This document shows, piece by piece, positions 1-5,357 of a DNA stretch of 5,357 nucleotides. The stretch comes from Ignavibacteria bacterium (GTDB lineage: Bacteria; Bacteroidota; Ignavibacteria; Ignavibacteriales; Melioribacteraceae). Below the pieces are notes generated by a model. That model saw nothing but the letters and a program-made list of their open reading frames with translations, was not told where the DNA came from and searched no databases. The stretch is from positions 1 through 5,357 of the forward strand of contig DAIEQP010000180.1 in NCBI GenBank assembly GCA_027347805.1, written 5' to 3'. Made by a program: the position numbers and the translations under genes. Position 1 is the stretch's first letter; every line of letters starts with the position of its first letter.

Positions 1-222
1 AGACGTTTCGAAATATAGTGTACCATCGGAAGGCAGTGTAATTTTCCACCAATCTTCATTGTCAGCGTTTAATGTTTGGTTTCCTTCGTTTAATGAACCG
101 TTATCTGTTGAATTAACACCAAGGACATTTGCTTGCTGGAAGTTGTTATTAGGTTCAGTTTCGGCAAAATTAAGACAGTTAAGGAGTAAAAAAGAAAAGC
201 AAAAATATTTAAGACGTTTCAT
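1..222 (-). CDS. Secreted protein with N-terminal PPC-like domain (partial, 5' end only)
   Basis: Only the first 74 codons are in the window; the reading frame stays open to the left edge. The protein begins MKRLKYF, followed by a hydrophobic stretch (about residues 5-19) ending LNFA, then ETEPNN. This looks like a Sec signal peptide cut near residue 20. A Cys at residue 16 is not in a good lipobox (LLNC), so a lipoprotein is less likely. Residues 21-74 fit the start of a bacterial pre-peptidase C-terminal (PPC) domain: an EPNN opening followed by A-x-V-L, a Gly/Asn-rich middle, DNEDWWKI, then LPSDGTLYFE. PPC domains are beta-sandwich modules in secreted peptidases and other extracellular proteins. 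The start is ATG at 222 with a strong GGAGGA at 227-232, four bases upstream. The catalytic or C-terminal part is outside the window, so the enzymatic function is unknown. A 212-nt gap separates it from the upstream gene, suggesting its own promoter. Confidence 0.85.
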   Translation of the reverse strand, partial: MKRLKYFCFSFLLLNCLNFAETEPNNNFQQANVLGVNSTDNGSLNEGNQTLNADNEDWWKITLPSDGTLYFETS

Positions 223-226
223 AGCG

Positions 227-232
227 TCCTCC
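227..232 (-). promoter_or_regulatory. Shine-Dalgarno site of the secreted PPC protein
   Basis: GGAGGA on the minus strand lies four bases before the ATG at 222. It supports a real gene start for a reading frame that is cut by the window edge. Confidence 0.75.
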
Positions 233-434
233 ATATTATTTAGGAAGTTTTTATATGTCTCCCCTTTCTATTGCAGTATAAAACTTGTTTCCCATAATCT
301 GAGTGCAATCTTGTTTCTTGAAATTCCATCTTCATGTTAATAGAACTTACTAAATGCTTACTATTCAATCAAGAAAAATCATAAGACTTCATAAGCCGAA
401 TAAGAAACTGAAAAGCAAAAATCGTTTACCTCTT

Positions 435-833
435 TTAATCACCCTTCGAATTTTGTTTTCTCATTTCAAATCCTCTTAAAATAACATAACCGACTAGGGC
501 AAAAAGGAAAAATATAAGAAGCATCCATGCAATTCCCTGGAGTGAATCAATTATAGTCTTATATATTTCAATCACCCATCTGTTTGCGGTCAGTTGAAGA
601 ATAACACCATCTTTATTTGGAGTGATATATTTTTCCATTTCCCACAAACGGATTCCGGCTGAAATACCCACGACATATGTAGCGAACAAAATATACCTTC
701 TCCATGTCGGGGCCAGTTCTTCGCTGACCAAGCGCCCAAGAATTTTTGTTATCGGTTTAGCAAAGAGAAAAACAACAATTGTAGAAATCAGGAGTGAGAA
801 AAATAGAGTAATCAAAAGCAGTATAATGAACAT
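435..833 (-). CDS. Small three-helix membrane protein of unknown function
   Basis: I do not recognise this 132-residue protein. It has three likely membrane helices at about residues 2-25, 46-63 and 100-120. Between the first two is a basic, polar linker (KPITK, then SEELAPTWRRY). Between the second and third is a hydrophilic segment of about 35 residues (EMEKYITPNKDG and on). The C-terminus is short and basic (EMRKQNSKGD). No catalytic motif is visible. Start choice: ATG at 833 has AGAGG five bases upstream (839-843). The alternative GTG at 839 overlaps that same site, has no site of its own, and would add only two residues. It lies 48 bases after the VOC gene on the same strand and is probably co-transcribed with it and the membrane protein further upstream. 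No clear terminator follows it. Confidence 0.8.
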   Translation of the reverse strand: MFIILLLITLFFSLLISTIVVFLFAKPITKILGRLVSEELAPTWRRYILFATYVVGISAGIRLWEMEKYITPNKDGVILQLTANRWVIEIYKTIIDSLQGIAWMLLIFFLFALVGYVILRGFEMRKQNSKGD

Positions 834-838
834 ACGCA

Positions 839-843
839 CCTCT
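839..843 (-). promoter_or_regulatory. Shine-Dalgarno site that decides the start of the three-helix membrane protein
   Basis: AGAGG on the minus strand sits five bases before the ATG at 833. It overlaps the competing GTG codon at 839, which argues that the ATG is the real start. Confidence 0.5.
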
Positions 844-881
844 ATATTTTATGATACTGATTCCAAAATTATTTGATATAA

Positions 882-1280
882 TTATTTCGGGCCGATTAAG
901 GGCTCAACCAGATTAATCAAATTGCCGCAGTTATCCTCAAATACTGCTGCAACAATGGGGCCCATATTCCGGGGTTCACCCCGGAAAACAACGCCAAGTT
1001 CAATTAACCGTTTGTAATCACCGGCAATATCATTTGTAATTAATGCAGTTGAAGGAATGCCTGCATCAAACAATTCTTTCTGATAAATTTTTGATGGTGG
1101 AAATGCCATCGGTTCAAGAACAAGTTCCACTCCTTCTATTCCATCGGGAGATACAACAGTAAGCCAGCGGTATTCACCCATTGGAATATCAGCCATCTTT
1201 TTAAATCCAAGAATTTCTGTATAGAACTTTAAAGCTTTGTTCTGATCATTTACCAGGATGCTAACGAATTTTATCTGCAT
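882..1280 (-). CDS. VOC (glyoxalase/bleomycin-resistance fold) family protein
   Basis: The 132-residue length and pattern are typical of a single-chain vicinal oxygen chelate protein with two beta-alpha-beta-beta-beta halves. The first half contains VNDQNKALKFYTEILGF (residues 10-26), the classic D-x-x-x-A-x-x-FY...LGF signature, then RWLTVVSPDG and GVELVLEP. The second half has ITNDIAGDYKRLIELGV, MGP, FEDNCGNLINLVEP. This subgroup is usually annotated as glyoxalase-like or extradiol dioxygenase-like, with no settled substrate. Glutamates at about residues 52 and 126 match usual metal-ligand positions. The His normally found in the first strand and at the start of the second half appear to be replaced (KFVS, PSTAL), so metal-dependent glyoxalase I activity should not be assumed. 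The ATG at 1280 has AAAGG at 1286-1290, five bases upstream. It lies 30 bases after the membrane protein gene ending at 1311, suggesting an operon. Confidence 0.92.
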   Translation of the reverse strand: MQIKFVSILVNDQNKALKFYTEILGFKKMADIPMGEYRWLTVVSPDGIEGVELVLEPMAFPPSKIYQKELFDAGIPSTALITNDIAGDYKRLIELGVVFRGEPRNMGPIVAAVFEDNCGNLINLVEPLIGPK

Positions 1281-1310
1281 AAGTACCTTTCTAAAAAATA
1301 ATTGAAATAG

Positions 1311-1784
1311 TTAGTCGTGAAATTTTATTATAGATAGATTCTCATTTAATTCTTTCAGTTTGATATTCTTAGGATCAACCGAGGCAAGAGCTTTAATAAC
1401 GGTTCTCAATTCTTCAATACTGCTTTCAGCTCTCTTCACCAATTCATCATTAACTTTTTCATCTTTCATATCTAAAATTAATAACTGCATTGAGGAGGAA
1501 GAATTCTGGAGAATATCCTGAAGCGTACGGATTGTAGCATTAAAAATCTCAACTCTTTCGTTTATAATTTTCTTTTTCATGTTTCTATCGAACAGCCAGA
1601 AGCCGAATAAAATTAATCCCGCCATCGGAACAGTCCAATAAAATCTTTTCCCTTCCAAAAATTTCAGCAAAGCAAGTACGGGATAAATATCAAGGACAAG
1701 ATTCAGGAAAAGCATAAACAATACAACAAGCAGGAAAATTATAAATGCAGTGGAATTGTTTTTAAAGAATTTTACCAGGAACAT
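1311..1784 (-). CDS. Membrane-anchored DHp-like coiled-coil protein, no kinase domain
   Basis: This 157-residue protein has two membrane helices (about residues 12-33 and 49-66), then a basic stop-transfer stretch (DRNMKKKI). A cytoplasmic tail follows, predicted to form two long helices, at about 75-107 and 112-136. The tail reads like a histidine-kinase dimerisation (DHp) hairpin: FNATIRTLQDILQNS in the place of an H-box, then a second helix with SSIEELRTVIKAL. There is no His at the expected site (Gln instead) and no ATP-binding domain follows; the protein ends about 20 residues later with KFHD. It may be a degenerate sensor or dimerisation adaptor, but this is inference and a plain coiled coil is possible. 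Start: two adjacent ATGs occur at 1787 and 1784. AAGGGG at 1790-1795 is two bases from the first and five from the second, so 1784 is preferred. It is probably the first gene of a three-gene unit. Confidence 0.85.
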   Translation of the reverse strand: MFLVKFFKNNSTAFIIFLLVVLFMLFLNLVLDIYPVLALLKFLEGKRFYWTVPMAGLILFGFWLFDRNMKKKIINERVEIFNATIRTLQDILQNSSSSMQLLILDMKDEKVNDELVKRAESSIEELRTVIKALASVDPKNIKLKELNENLSIIKFHD

Positions 1785-1789
1785 CATTT

Positions 1790-1795
1790 CCCCTT
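1790..1795 (-). promoter_or_regulatory. Shine-Dalgarno site choosing between tandem ATG codons
   Basis: AAGGGG on the minus strand is five bases from the ATG at 1784 and only two from the ATG at 1787. The spacing favours the second ATG. Confidence 0.5.
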
Positions 1796-1884
1796 TTCAA
1801 TCTAATTGAAGATATAGAAAGTTTCCTTTTGCAAAATAGCATGGAATTTCAACTAATAAAAATTAATAATTTGGAAAGTTGAAA

Positions 1885-1916
1885 TGGAATCCCTTTAATT
1901 ATAAAAAGGGATTCCA
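1885..1916 (-). terminator. Hairpin terminator downstream of the alcohol dehydrogenase
   Basis: A perfect 12-bp inverted repeat (TGGAATCCCTTT at 1885-1896 and its complement at 1905-1916) surrounds an 8-base loop. It begins 26 bases after the alcohol dehydrogenase stop codon. On the minus-strand transcript the stem is followed by TTTCAACTTT, a broken T-run, so it is a plausible but not ideal intrinsic terminator. It separates the dehydrogenase from the next minus-strand gene at 1784. The stem's own A/T base (AAAGG and CCTTT) could supply part of the U-tract. Confidence 0.65.
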
Positions 1917-1942
1917 GGATCGGGAATCTGGGGATTTATAAA

Positions 1943-2989
1943 TTAAACTAAACTCTGCATATCAATTACGAATCTGTATTTCACATCATTCTTCAGTATT
2001 CGCTCATAAGCCTGGTTGATTAAATTTATCGGTATCACTTCTACTTCAGAAACGATTCCATGTTCTGCACAGTAGTCTAACATTTCCTGTGTTTCTTTAA
2101 TACCGCCTATAATTGACCCGCCGATTTTTCTGCGATTGCCGATAAGAGTACCAATTTCAATTTTTGCCGCTTCAGGCGGAATGCCAACTACTATTAATGT
2201 TCCATCAGTATTGAGCATGTTCAGATACATATTATAATCGTGCGGTGCGGAAACAGCATCAACAATAAAATCAAAATAATTTTCGGCACCTTTAATTTTT
2301 TCTTCATCGCTTGTTAATATAAATTTATGAGCACCAAGTTTTTTTGCATCAGCTTCTTTATGAGGAGAAGTGCTCAGAACAGTTACTTCAGCACCAAATG
2401 ATGCAGCAAATTTTACAGCCATGTGTCCCAATCCCCCAAGTCCAAGCACAGCAACTTTATCTCCTTTACCAACATTCCAATAACGAAGAGGAGCATAAGT
2501 TGTAATTCCTGCGCATAAAAGAGGTGCAACACCGGAAAGTTTTAATTTATCGGAAACATGAAGAACAAAATGTTCTTTAGTAACAATAGTGTTTGAATAG
2601 CCGCCGTAAGTAATCATGCTTCCGTCTCTTTCCATCGAACCATATGTAAATGTAACGCCATCAGTGCAGTATTGCTCAAAATCATTTTTACAATTGGAAC
2701 AGGTTTCACAGCTGTCCACAATAACACCTACTCCGGCAATATCACCCGGTTTAAAATTTTTAACATGACCGCCGACTTTAATTACTTTGCCGACAATTTC
2801 ATGTCCCGGAACCATCGGAAAAACTGCACCGCCCCATTCATCTCTTGTCTGGTGAATATCTGTATGACAAACACCACAGTATAAAATTTCTATTTGAACG
2901 TCGTGAGGTCCCACTTCCCTCCTTTCAAAATTCCATGGGGCAAGCGGAGTTGTCGGGCTTTGAGCTGCATATCCTTTTGCTGGTATCAT
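1943..2989 (-). CDS. NAD(P)-dependent zinc alcohol dehydrogenase, YahK / cinnamyl-alcohol-dehydrogenase type
   Basis: This is a full-length medium-chain dehydrogenase of 348 residues, close in pattern to E. coli YahK, a broad aldehyde reductase. Catalytic zinc ligands are visible: Cys41 in GVCHTD, His63-Glu64 in PGHE and Cys159 in APLLCAG. The structural zinc site is Cys94, Cys97, Cys100 and Cys108 (CETCSNC, then QYC). The Rossmann motif GLGGLG is at 183-188. The STSPHK segment at 206-211 is the kind seen in NADPH-preferring members, so the likely reaction is NADPH-dependent reduction of aldehydes to alcohols in the cytoplasm. The conserved C-terminal blocks GGIKETQEMLDYCAEHGI and DVKYRFVID are present. 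The ATG at 2989 has AAAGGAG at 2996-3002, six bases upstream. A 70-base gap separates it from the thioesterase gene, so co-transcription is possible; a hairpin follows its stop. The physiological substrate cannot be read from the sequence. Confidence 0.97.
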   Translation of the reverse strand: MIPAKGYAAQSPTTPLAPWNFERREVGPHDVQIEILYCGVCHTDIHQTRDEWGGAVFPMVPGHEIVGKVIKVGGHVKNFKPGDIAGVGVIVDSCETCSNCKNDFEQYCTDGVTFTYGSMERDGSMITYGGYSNTIVTKEHFVLHVSDKLKLSGVAPLLCAGITTYAPLRYWNVGKGDKVAVLGLGGLGHMAVKFAASFGAEVTVLSTSPHKEADAKKLGAHKFILTSDEEKIKGAENYFDFIVDAVSAPHDYNMYLNMLNTDGTLIVVGIPPEAAKIEIGTLIGNRRKIGGSIIGGIKETQEMLDYCAEHGIVSEVEVIPINLINQAYERILKNDVKYRFVIDMQSLV

Positions 2990-3059
2990 ATTTATCTCCT
3001 TTACAATTCTTTCGAAATATTTTAGTCAATCGTTGTTCAATATTTATTAACAAGAAGAT

Positions 3060-3566
3060 TTATATCTCAAGTTCCCTTGGATCATTTTCAAGATTAACAA
3101 CGCGCCATTCATTTTCGTCTTTATCGAAGTCTGTAATTTTTTCCAAAGGTACTTTCAGATATTTCCCTTCAGCTGTAACAGCAACATCACCATTGCTTAA
3201 AATAATTTCTCCGGTACCTTCAAACATCCGGCTGTTTTCTTTTGTTATTCTGCCAATCACTTTCAACTCTTCGTTAAGCGGAATTGGTTTTTTGAATTTC
3301 ACATTAAGATCAATAGTAACACCCCAGACCTCTTCATCATAAAAATTTAGGATTGCCCTGCCGATTGTTTCATCAAGAACCGCAGACGCAATACCGCCAT
3401 GTAATCTACCTGGATAACTTTGATGTTCTTCCGAAGGGGTGAAAAGTGCAATCAGTTCTTTTTTTTCAGTTATGTAAAAATGGGCGTGTATACCAAACTT
3501 ATTCTTTAGGCCGCACACAAAACATAATTTTGAATTATGCTGTTTACCTGTAATTCTATGAATCAT
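3060..3566 (-). CDS. PaaI-type hotdog-fold thioesterase
   Basis: This 168-residue protein has the hotdog thioesterase signature LHGGIASAVLDETIG at residues 55-69. The loop RLHGG precedes the long central helix, whose Asp65/Glu66 is the likely catalytic acid. Later strands include VWGVTIDLNVKFKKPIP (80-96), the usual strand and P-rich turn of the family, and GTGEIIL with VAVTAEGKYLKV (residues 117-139). An N-terminal CFVCG (Cys15, Cys18) is common in this PaaI branch. It probably hydrolyses an acyl-CoA thioester in the cytoplasm, as a homo-oligomer; the acyl group is unknown. The C-terminal tail of about 28 residues after the last strand is acidic and polar (TDFDKDENEW, NDPRELE) and somewhat longer than in minimal family members. 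The ATG at 3566 has GGAG at 3572-3575, five bases upstream. A TAnnTTTG promoter-like element lies just before it. Confidence 0.93.
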   Translation of the reverse strand: MIHRITGKQHNSKLCFVCGLKNKFGIHAHFYITEKKELIALFTPSEEHQSYPGRLHGGIASAVLDETIGRAILNFYDEEVWGVTIDLNVKFKKPIPLNEELKVIGRITKENSRMFEGTGEIILSNGDVAVTAEGKYLKVPLEKITDFDKDENEWRVVNLENDPRELEI

Positions 3567-3589
3567 TAATGCTCCAAATATTGTCCGGG

Positions 3590-3617
3590 CAAAAATAAAG
3601 ATTCCGGGATTACCAAA
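3590..3617 (-). promoter_or_regulatory. Possible Bacteroidota-type promoter for the thioesterase gene
   Basis: The minus strand has TATTTTTG (3590-3597), an exact match to the Bacteroidota -7 consensus TAnnTTTG. TTTG (3614-3617) lies 16 bases further upstream, slightly short for the usual -33/-7 spacing. It is about 25 bases before the start codon. In AT-rich DNA such matches occur by chance, so confidence is low. Confidence 0.3.
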
Positions 3618-3638
3618 TTAATTTTCACTAAAAAATAT

Positions 3639-4250
3639 TTACAGCAAGGAAATTATTCCTGAAGAAATCTGATACATACCAAGAAGTGCCAGAATAACAA
3701 TTGAGATCATGGATAAAATCTTTTTCTGATGTGTATTCAACTTTCCGGATGTTCCAAAAATGAATATTATTCCGGCAAGACAAATTATCATTGTTAAATA
3801 AAATGAGGCGATAAGAACAACACCATAAGCGGGATTTTTCTGCCATGCATTCAGTAATGAAGGTCCCAGAACCAAACTCCAGCCAATATAAGGATTCGGG
3901 TTAAGTATGTTAACAATTGCAGCTTCAATTATTGTTGATGGTGCAGAACTTTTTGAATCATTATTTATTTCATTCTTTCTCCAAACCAAAAAAGTCTGGT
4001 AAGAAATAAATAAAAGAAACAAACCTCCGGCAGATTGAAGTATTGGTTTCATTATTTCAGGCAGGTTCTTTAATAACAGAAGCATTAGTAAAGCTATCGG
4101 TCCATCGCTAAGCAATGGTGCAAATGATGCAGGTAAAGTTTTTTTCCATCCTTTCTGAGTAACACTTGCAAACAAAAATGCCTGCAGCGGTCCGGGCTGA
4201 ACCGCTGCGGCGAAAGCAAATCCACTTCCAATCAAAAAGTATTCAAACAT
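3639..4250 (-). CDS. LysE/RhtB family small-molecule exporter
   Basis: This 203-residue integral membrane protein has about six hydrophobic segments (roughly 5-27, 41-62, 67-90, 113-133, 142-166 and 178-200), the normal length and topology of LysE/RhtB transporters. Family marks are visible: QPGPLQAF at 18-25 in the first helix, K-x-GW followed by the SDG at 48-50 in the second helix, and the NILNPNPYI motif at 114-122. A polar, Ser-rich cytoplasmic loop (about 91-107) joins the two halves. Members export amino acids, homoserine lactones and other small metabolites by proton exchange; the substrate here is unknown. It starts one base after the stop of the metallohydrolase gene (TAA-A-ATG) with no clear Shine-Dalgarno site, so its translation is probably coupled. 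This arrangement suggests it exports a product or substrate of the two hydrolases upstream, which is inference. Confidence 0.93.
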   Translation of the reverse strand: MFEYFLIGSGFAFAAAVQPGPLQAFLFASVTQKGWKKTLPASFAPLLSDGPIALLMLLLLKNLPEIMKPILQSAGGLFLLFISYQTFLVWRKNEINNDSKSSAPSTIIEAAIVNILNPNPYIGWSLVLGPSLLNAWQKNPAYGVVLIASFYLTMIICLAGIIFIFGTSGKLNTHQKKILSMISIVILALLGMYQISSGIISLL

Positions 4251-4251
4251 T

Positions 4252-5004
4252 TTAACTCACTGCATATTTAGGATCGCCGGTTTCGATCGCCCGATTAAGA
4301 ATTTTTCGAATCCGTTCAATTTCAACTCTAATTCCATTTCCAGAGAGGGCATTACCATGACCAGGAACAAGCCAATAAATATCTAATGATGAGATTATAT
4401 CGAGTGAATTGAGCCACTGTTTCCATCCGTCAAGATCGCTGTTTAAAATATTAGGTAAATATCCCTGAACAACAGCATCGCCAACATAAATCACTTTTTC
4501 AGAGGGTATGAAGATTGAAATATTTGTTTCGGTATGCCCGGGAGTAAAAAGTATTTTTGCTTCAGCATCACCAATGTCAAAAATTTGACCGTCAGCAACT
4601 TTGAAAGAAGGATTAACAAGTTTAGTATTTTGATAAAATATTTTCTCTTCTCTTGCTGATTTTCTTTCTTCTTCAAGTATACAATCGTTGAAATAATTGA
4701 TATTACTTTCCAAATCTTGGGGTAATCTTTTGTTTAGTTCGTGTCCAAATATCGGAATCCCTTTTTCTTCAAAAAGGCAGTTGCCGCCAATGTGATCGAG
4801 ATGTTTTTCCGTATTAATTAATAACAGCTCATTTTTGGGATTGACTGCTTTTGCATAATCATAAATGGTTTGAGCAGACAAGTAGGCACTGCTTGAATCA
4901 ACTACCAGTGTCTTTCCTGATCCGCAAATAAATCCTGCATTAACAACCCAAGGAGGATAGCAGCCCAATCCCAAAACAGCATAGCATTTATCGGTCAGTT
5001 TCAT
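4252..5004 (-). CDS. MBL-fold metallohydrolase with a variant metal motif
   Basis: This 250-residue protein has the metallo-beta-lactamase fold order: an early Asp strand (TLVVDSS, 32-38), the metal motif at 66-71, PGHTETN (His157), YVGDAVV (Asp176) and VPGHG (His216). The usual HxHxDH motif reads E-K-H-L-D-H: Glu66, His68, Asp70, His71. The second-site ligands Asp70, His71, Asp176 and His216 are intact; the first His of site one is Glu. It is probably an active hydrolase acting on an ester, lactone or similar bond, but lactonase, glyoxalase II-like or thioesterase roles cannot be told apart. There is no signal peptide, so it is likely cytoplasmic. An insert of about 35 residues after the motif (97-131, with charged EEERKSAREEK) is probably helical. 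The start ATG at 5004 lies two bases after the esterase stop and lacks a Shine-Dalgarno site, pointing to translational coupling. Confidence 0.93.
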   Translation of the reverse strand: MKLTDKCYAVLGLGCYPPWVVNAGFICGSGKTLVVDSSSAYLSAQTIYDYAKAVNPKNELLLINTEKHLDHIGGNCLFEEKGIPIFGHELNKRLPQDLESNINYFNDCILEEERKSAREEKIFYQNTKLVNPSFKVADGQIFDIGDAEAKILFTPGHTETNISIFIPSEKVIYVGDAVVQGYLPNILNSDLDGWKQWLNSLDIISSLDIYWLVPGHGNALSGNGIRVEIERIRKILNRAIETGDPKYAVS

Positions 5005-5006
5005 AA

Positions 5007-5357
5007 TTAATACTGATGGAATGCATCTGAAACAAACTTAAGCACCTCAGGAAGCGATGCCCGCCAGTAAGTCCAGTTGTGAGCACCATCTCTAATTCTA
5101 AACTCGTGAGGTATTTCAGCTTTTCTCATTGCAATATGAACAAGAGAATTGCCTTCAAATAAAAAATCATCATCACCGCAGTCGATAAACCATCTTACTG
5201 ATTTTTTTTGATCTGCCGGCATTTTATTAATAAGATTTATGACACTATAGTTGTTAAAATATGCTTCGAGATCTTTCTCATTTACATCTTTCATTCCCCT
5301 TCTTCCGGCCCAGTTCTTAAGATCTTCCAAACTGTTTGGTCCTGTAGCTGCACTTAA
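5007..5357 (-). CDS. Esterase, alpha/beta-hydrolase fold (partial, C-terminal part)
   Basis: The last 116 residues are visible and the frame stays open to the right edge, starting mid-gene at L-S-A-A-T-G-P-N-S. A TTG at 5330 is in frame but internal; it is not the start. The pattern is the C-terminal half of the putative esterase family (Esterase D / enterochelin esterase / antigen 85 type): strand WFIDCGDDDFLFEGN (57-70 of the visible part) carrying the likely catalytic Asp, then a helix with HIAMRKAEIPHEF, then RDGAHNWTYWR (90-99) carrying the catalytic His93 of the visible part, and a final helix. The nucleophilic Ser (GxSxG) would lie outside the window. It probably hydrolyses a carboxylic ester, possibly a polysaccharide acetyl or feruloyl ester; whether it is exported cannot be seen. 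It is the first visible gene of a three-gene operon with the MBL protein and LysE exporter. Confidence 0.9.
   Translation of the reverse strand, partial: LSAATGPNSLEDLKNWAGRRGMKDVNEKDLEAYFNNYSVINLINKMPADQKKSVRWFIDCGDDDFLFEGNSLVHIAMRKAEIPHEFRIRDGAHNWTYWRASLPEVLKFVSDAFHQY

Noticed and set aside
275..280. TATACT on the minus strand as a -10 box for the PPC gene
   Set aside because: No acceptable -35 box at 16-18 bases; the nearest TTG is 22 bases away.
240..335. Minus-strand small ORF of 31 codons (ATG at 335, TAA at 240) in the leader of the PPC gene
   Set aside because: No Shine-Dalgarno site and no recognisable sequence; chance open frame in a 212-base gap. No riboswitch fold was recognised there either.
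59..340. Plus-strand open frame of 93 residues at the left edge
   Set aside because: It is antisense to the secreted PPC protein start, which has a signal peptide, a domain match and a strong ribosome binding site; the plus frame has no such support.
194..422. Direct repeat GAAAAGCAAAAAT at 194-206 and 410-422
   Set aside because: Low-complexity A-rich sequence; one copy is inside a signal-peptide coding region, so not a mobile-element or attachment-site repeat.
867..883. Inverted repeat AATTAT/ATAATT around a 5-base loop after the VOC gene
   Set aside because: Six A/T pairs only, too weak for a terminator and expected by chance in AT-rich DNA.
1846..1885. Nine-base inverted repeat (ATTTCAACT at 1846-1854, AGTTGAAAT at 1877-1885) upstream of the DHp-like gene
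   Set aside because: Could be an operator, but the 22-base spacer, AT-rich content and single occurrence make chance likely.
2845..3342. Plus-strand open frame of 165 residues
   Set aside because: It spans the antisense of the thioesterase and the dehydrogenase start, both of which have clear family motifs.
3628..3846. Second minus-strand frame inside the exporter gene, and a similar one at 4491-4676 inside the MBL gene
   Set aside because: Out-of-frame shadows of well supported genes, with low-complexity composition.

Overview
The window is AT-rich bacterial DNA with nine protein-coding genes, all on the minus strand. Two are cut by the window edges. No rRNA, tRNA, insertion sequence, CRISPR array or phage gene was seen. 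The base composition, the gene types and one promoter-like TAnnTTTG element suggest the Bacteroidota/Chlorobi/Ignavibacteria group. The genes with their own leaders carry clear Shine-Dalgarno sequences (GGAGGA, AAAGGAG, AAGGGG), unlike typical Bacteroides, so Ignavibacteria or a relative is my best guess. That assignment is inference only.

In transcription order (right to left), the first group is a tightly packed operon. It holds the C-terminal part of an alpha/beta-hydrolase esterase (running off the right edge, down to 5007), an MBL-fold metallohydrolase (5004-4252) and a LysE/RhtB-type exporter (4250-3639). The gaps are only 2 nt and 1 nt, and neither downstream gene has a recognisable Shine-Dalgarno sequence, so translational coupling is likely. 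Next come a PaaI-type hotdog thioesterase (3566-3060) and a YahK-like zinc alcohol dehydrogenase (2989-1943). A 12-bp perfect hairpin at 1885-1916 probably ends this transcription block.

The next group is three small genes: a two-helix membrane protein with a DHp-like coiled-coil tail but no phospho-accepting histidine (1784-1311), a VOC/glyoxalase-fold protein (1280-882) and an unrecognised three-helix membrane protein (833-435). After a 212-nt gap comes the start of a secreted protein with a PPC-like domain (222-1), which runs off the left edge.

The functions read as ordinary accessory metabolism: ester and thioester hydrolysis, aldehyde reduction, small-molecule efflux and possible detoxification. 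I see no convincing new system. The points most worth a second look are the Glu-for-His change in the MBL metal motif, the orphan DHp-like membrane protein and the missing ribosome binding sites in the coupled operon.
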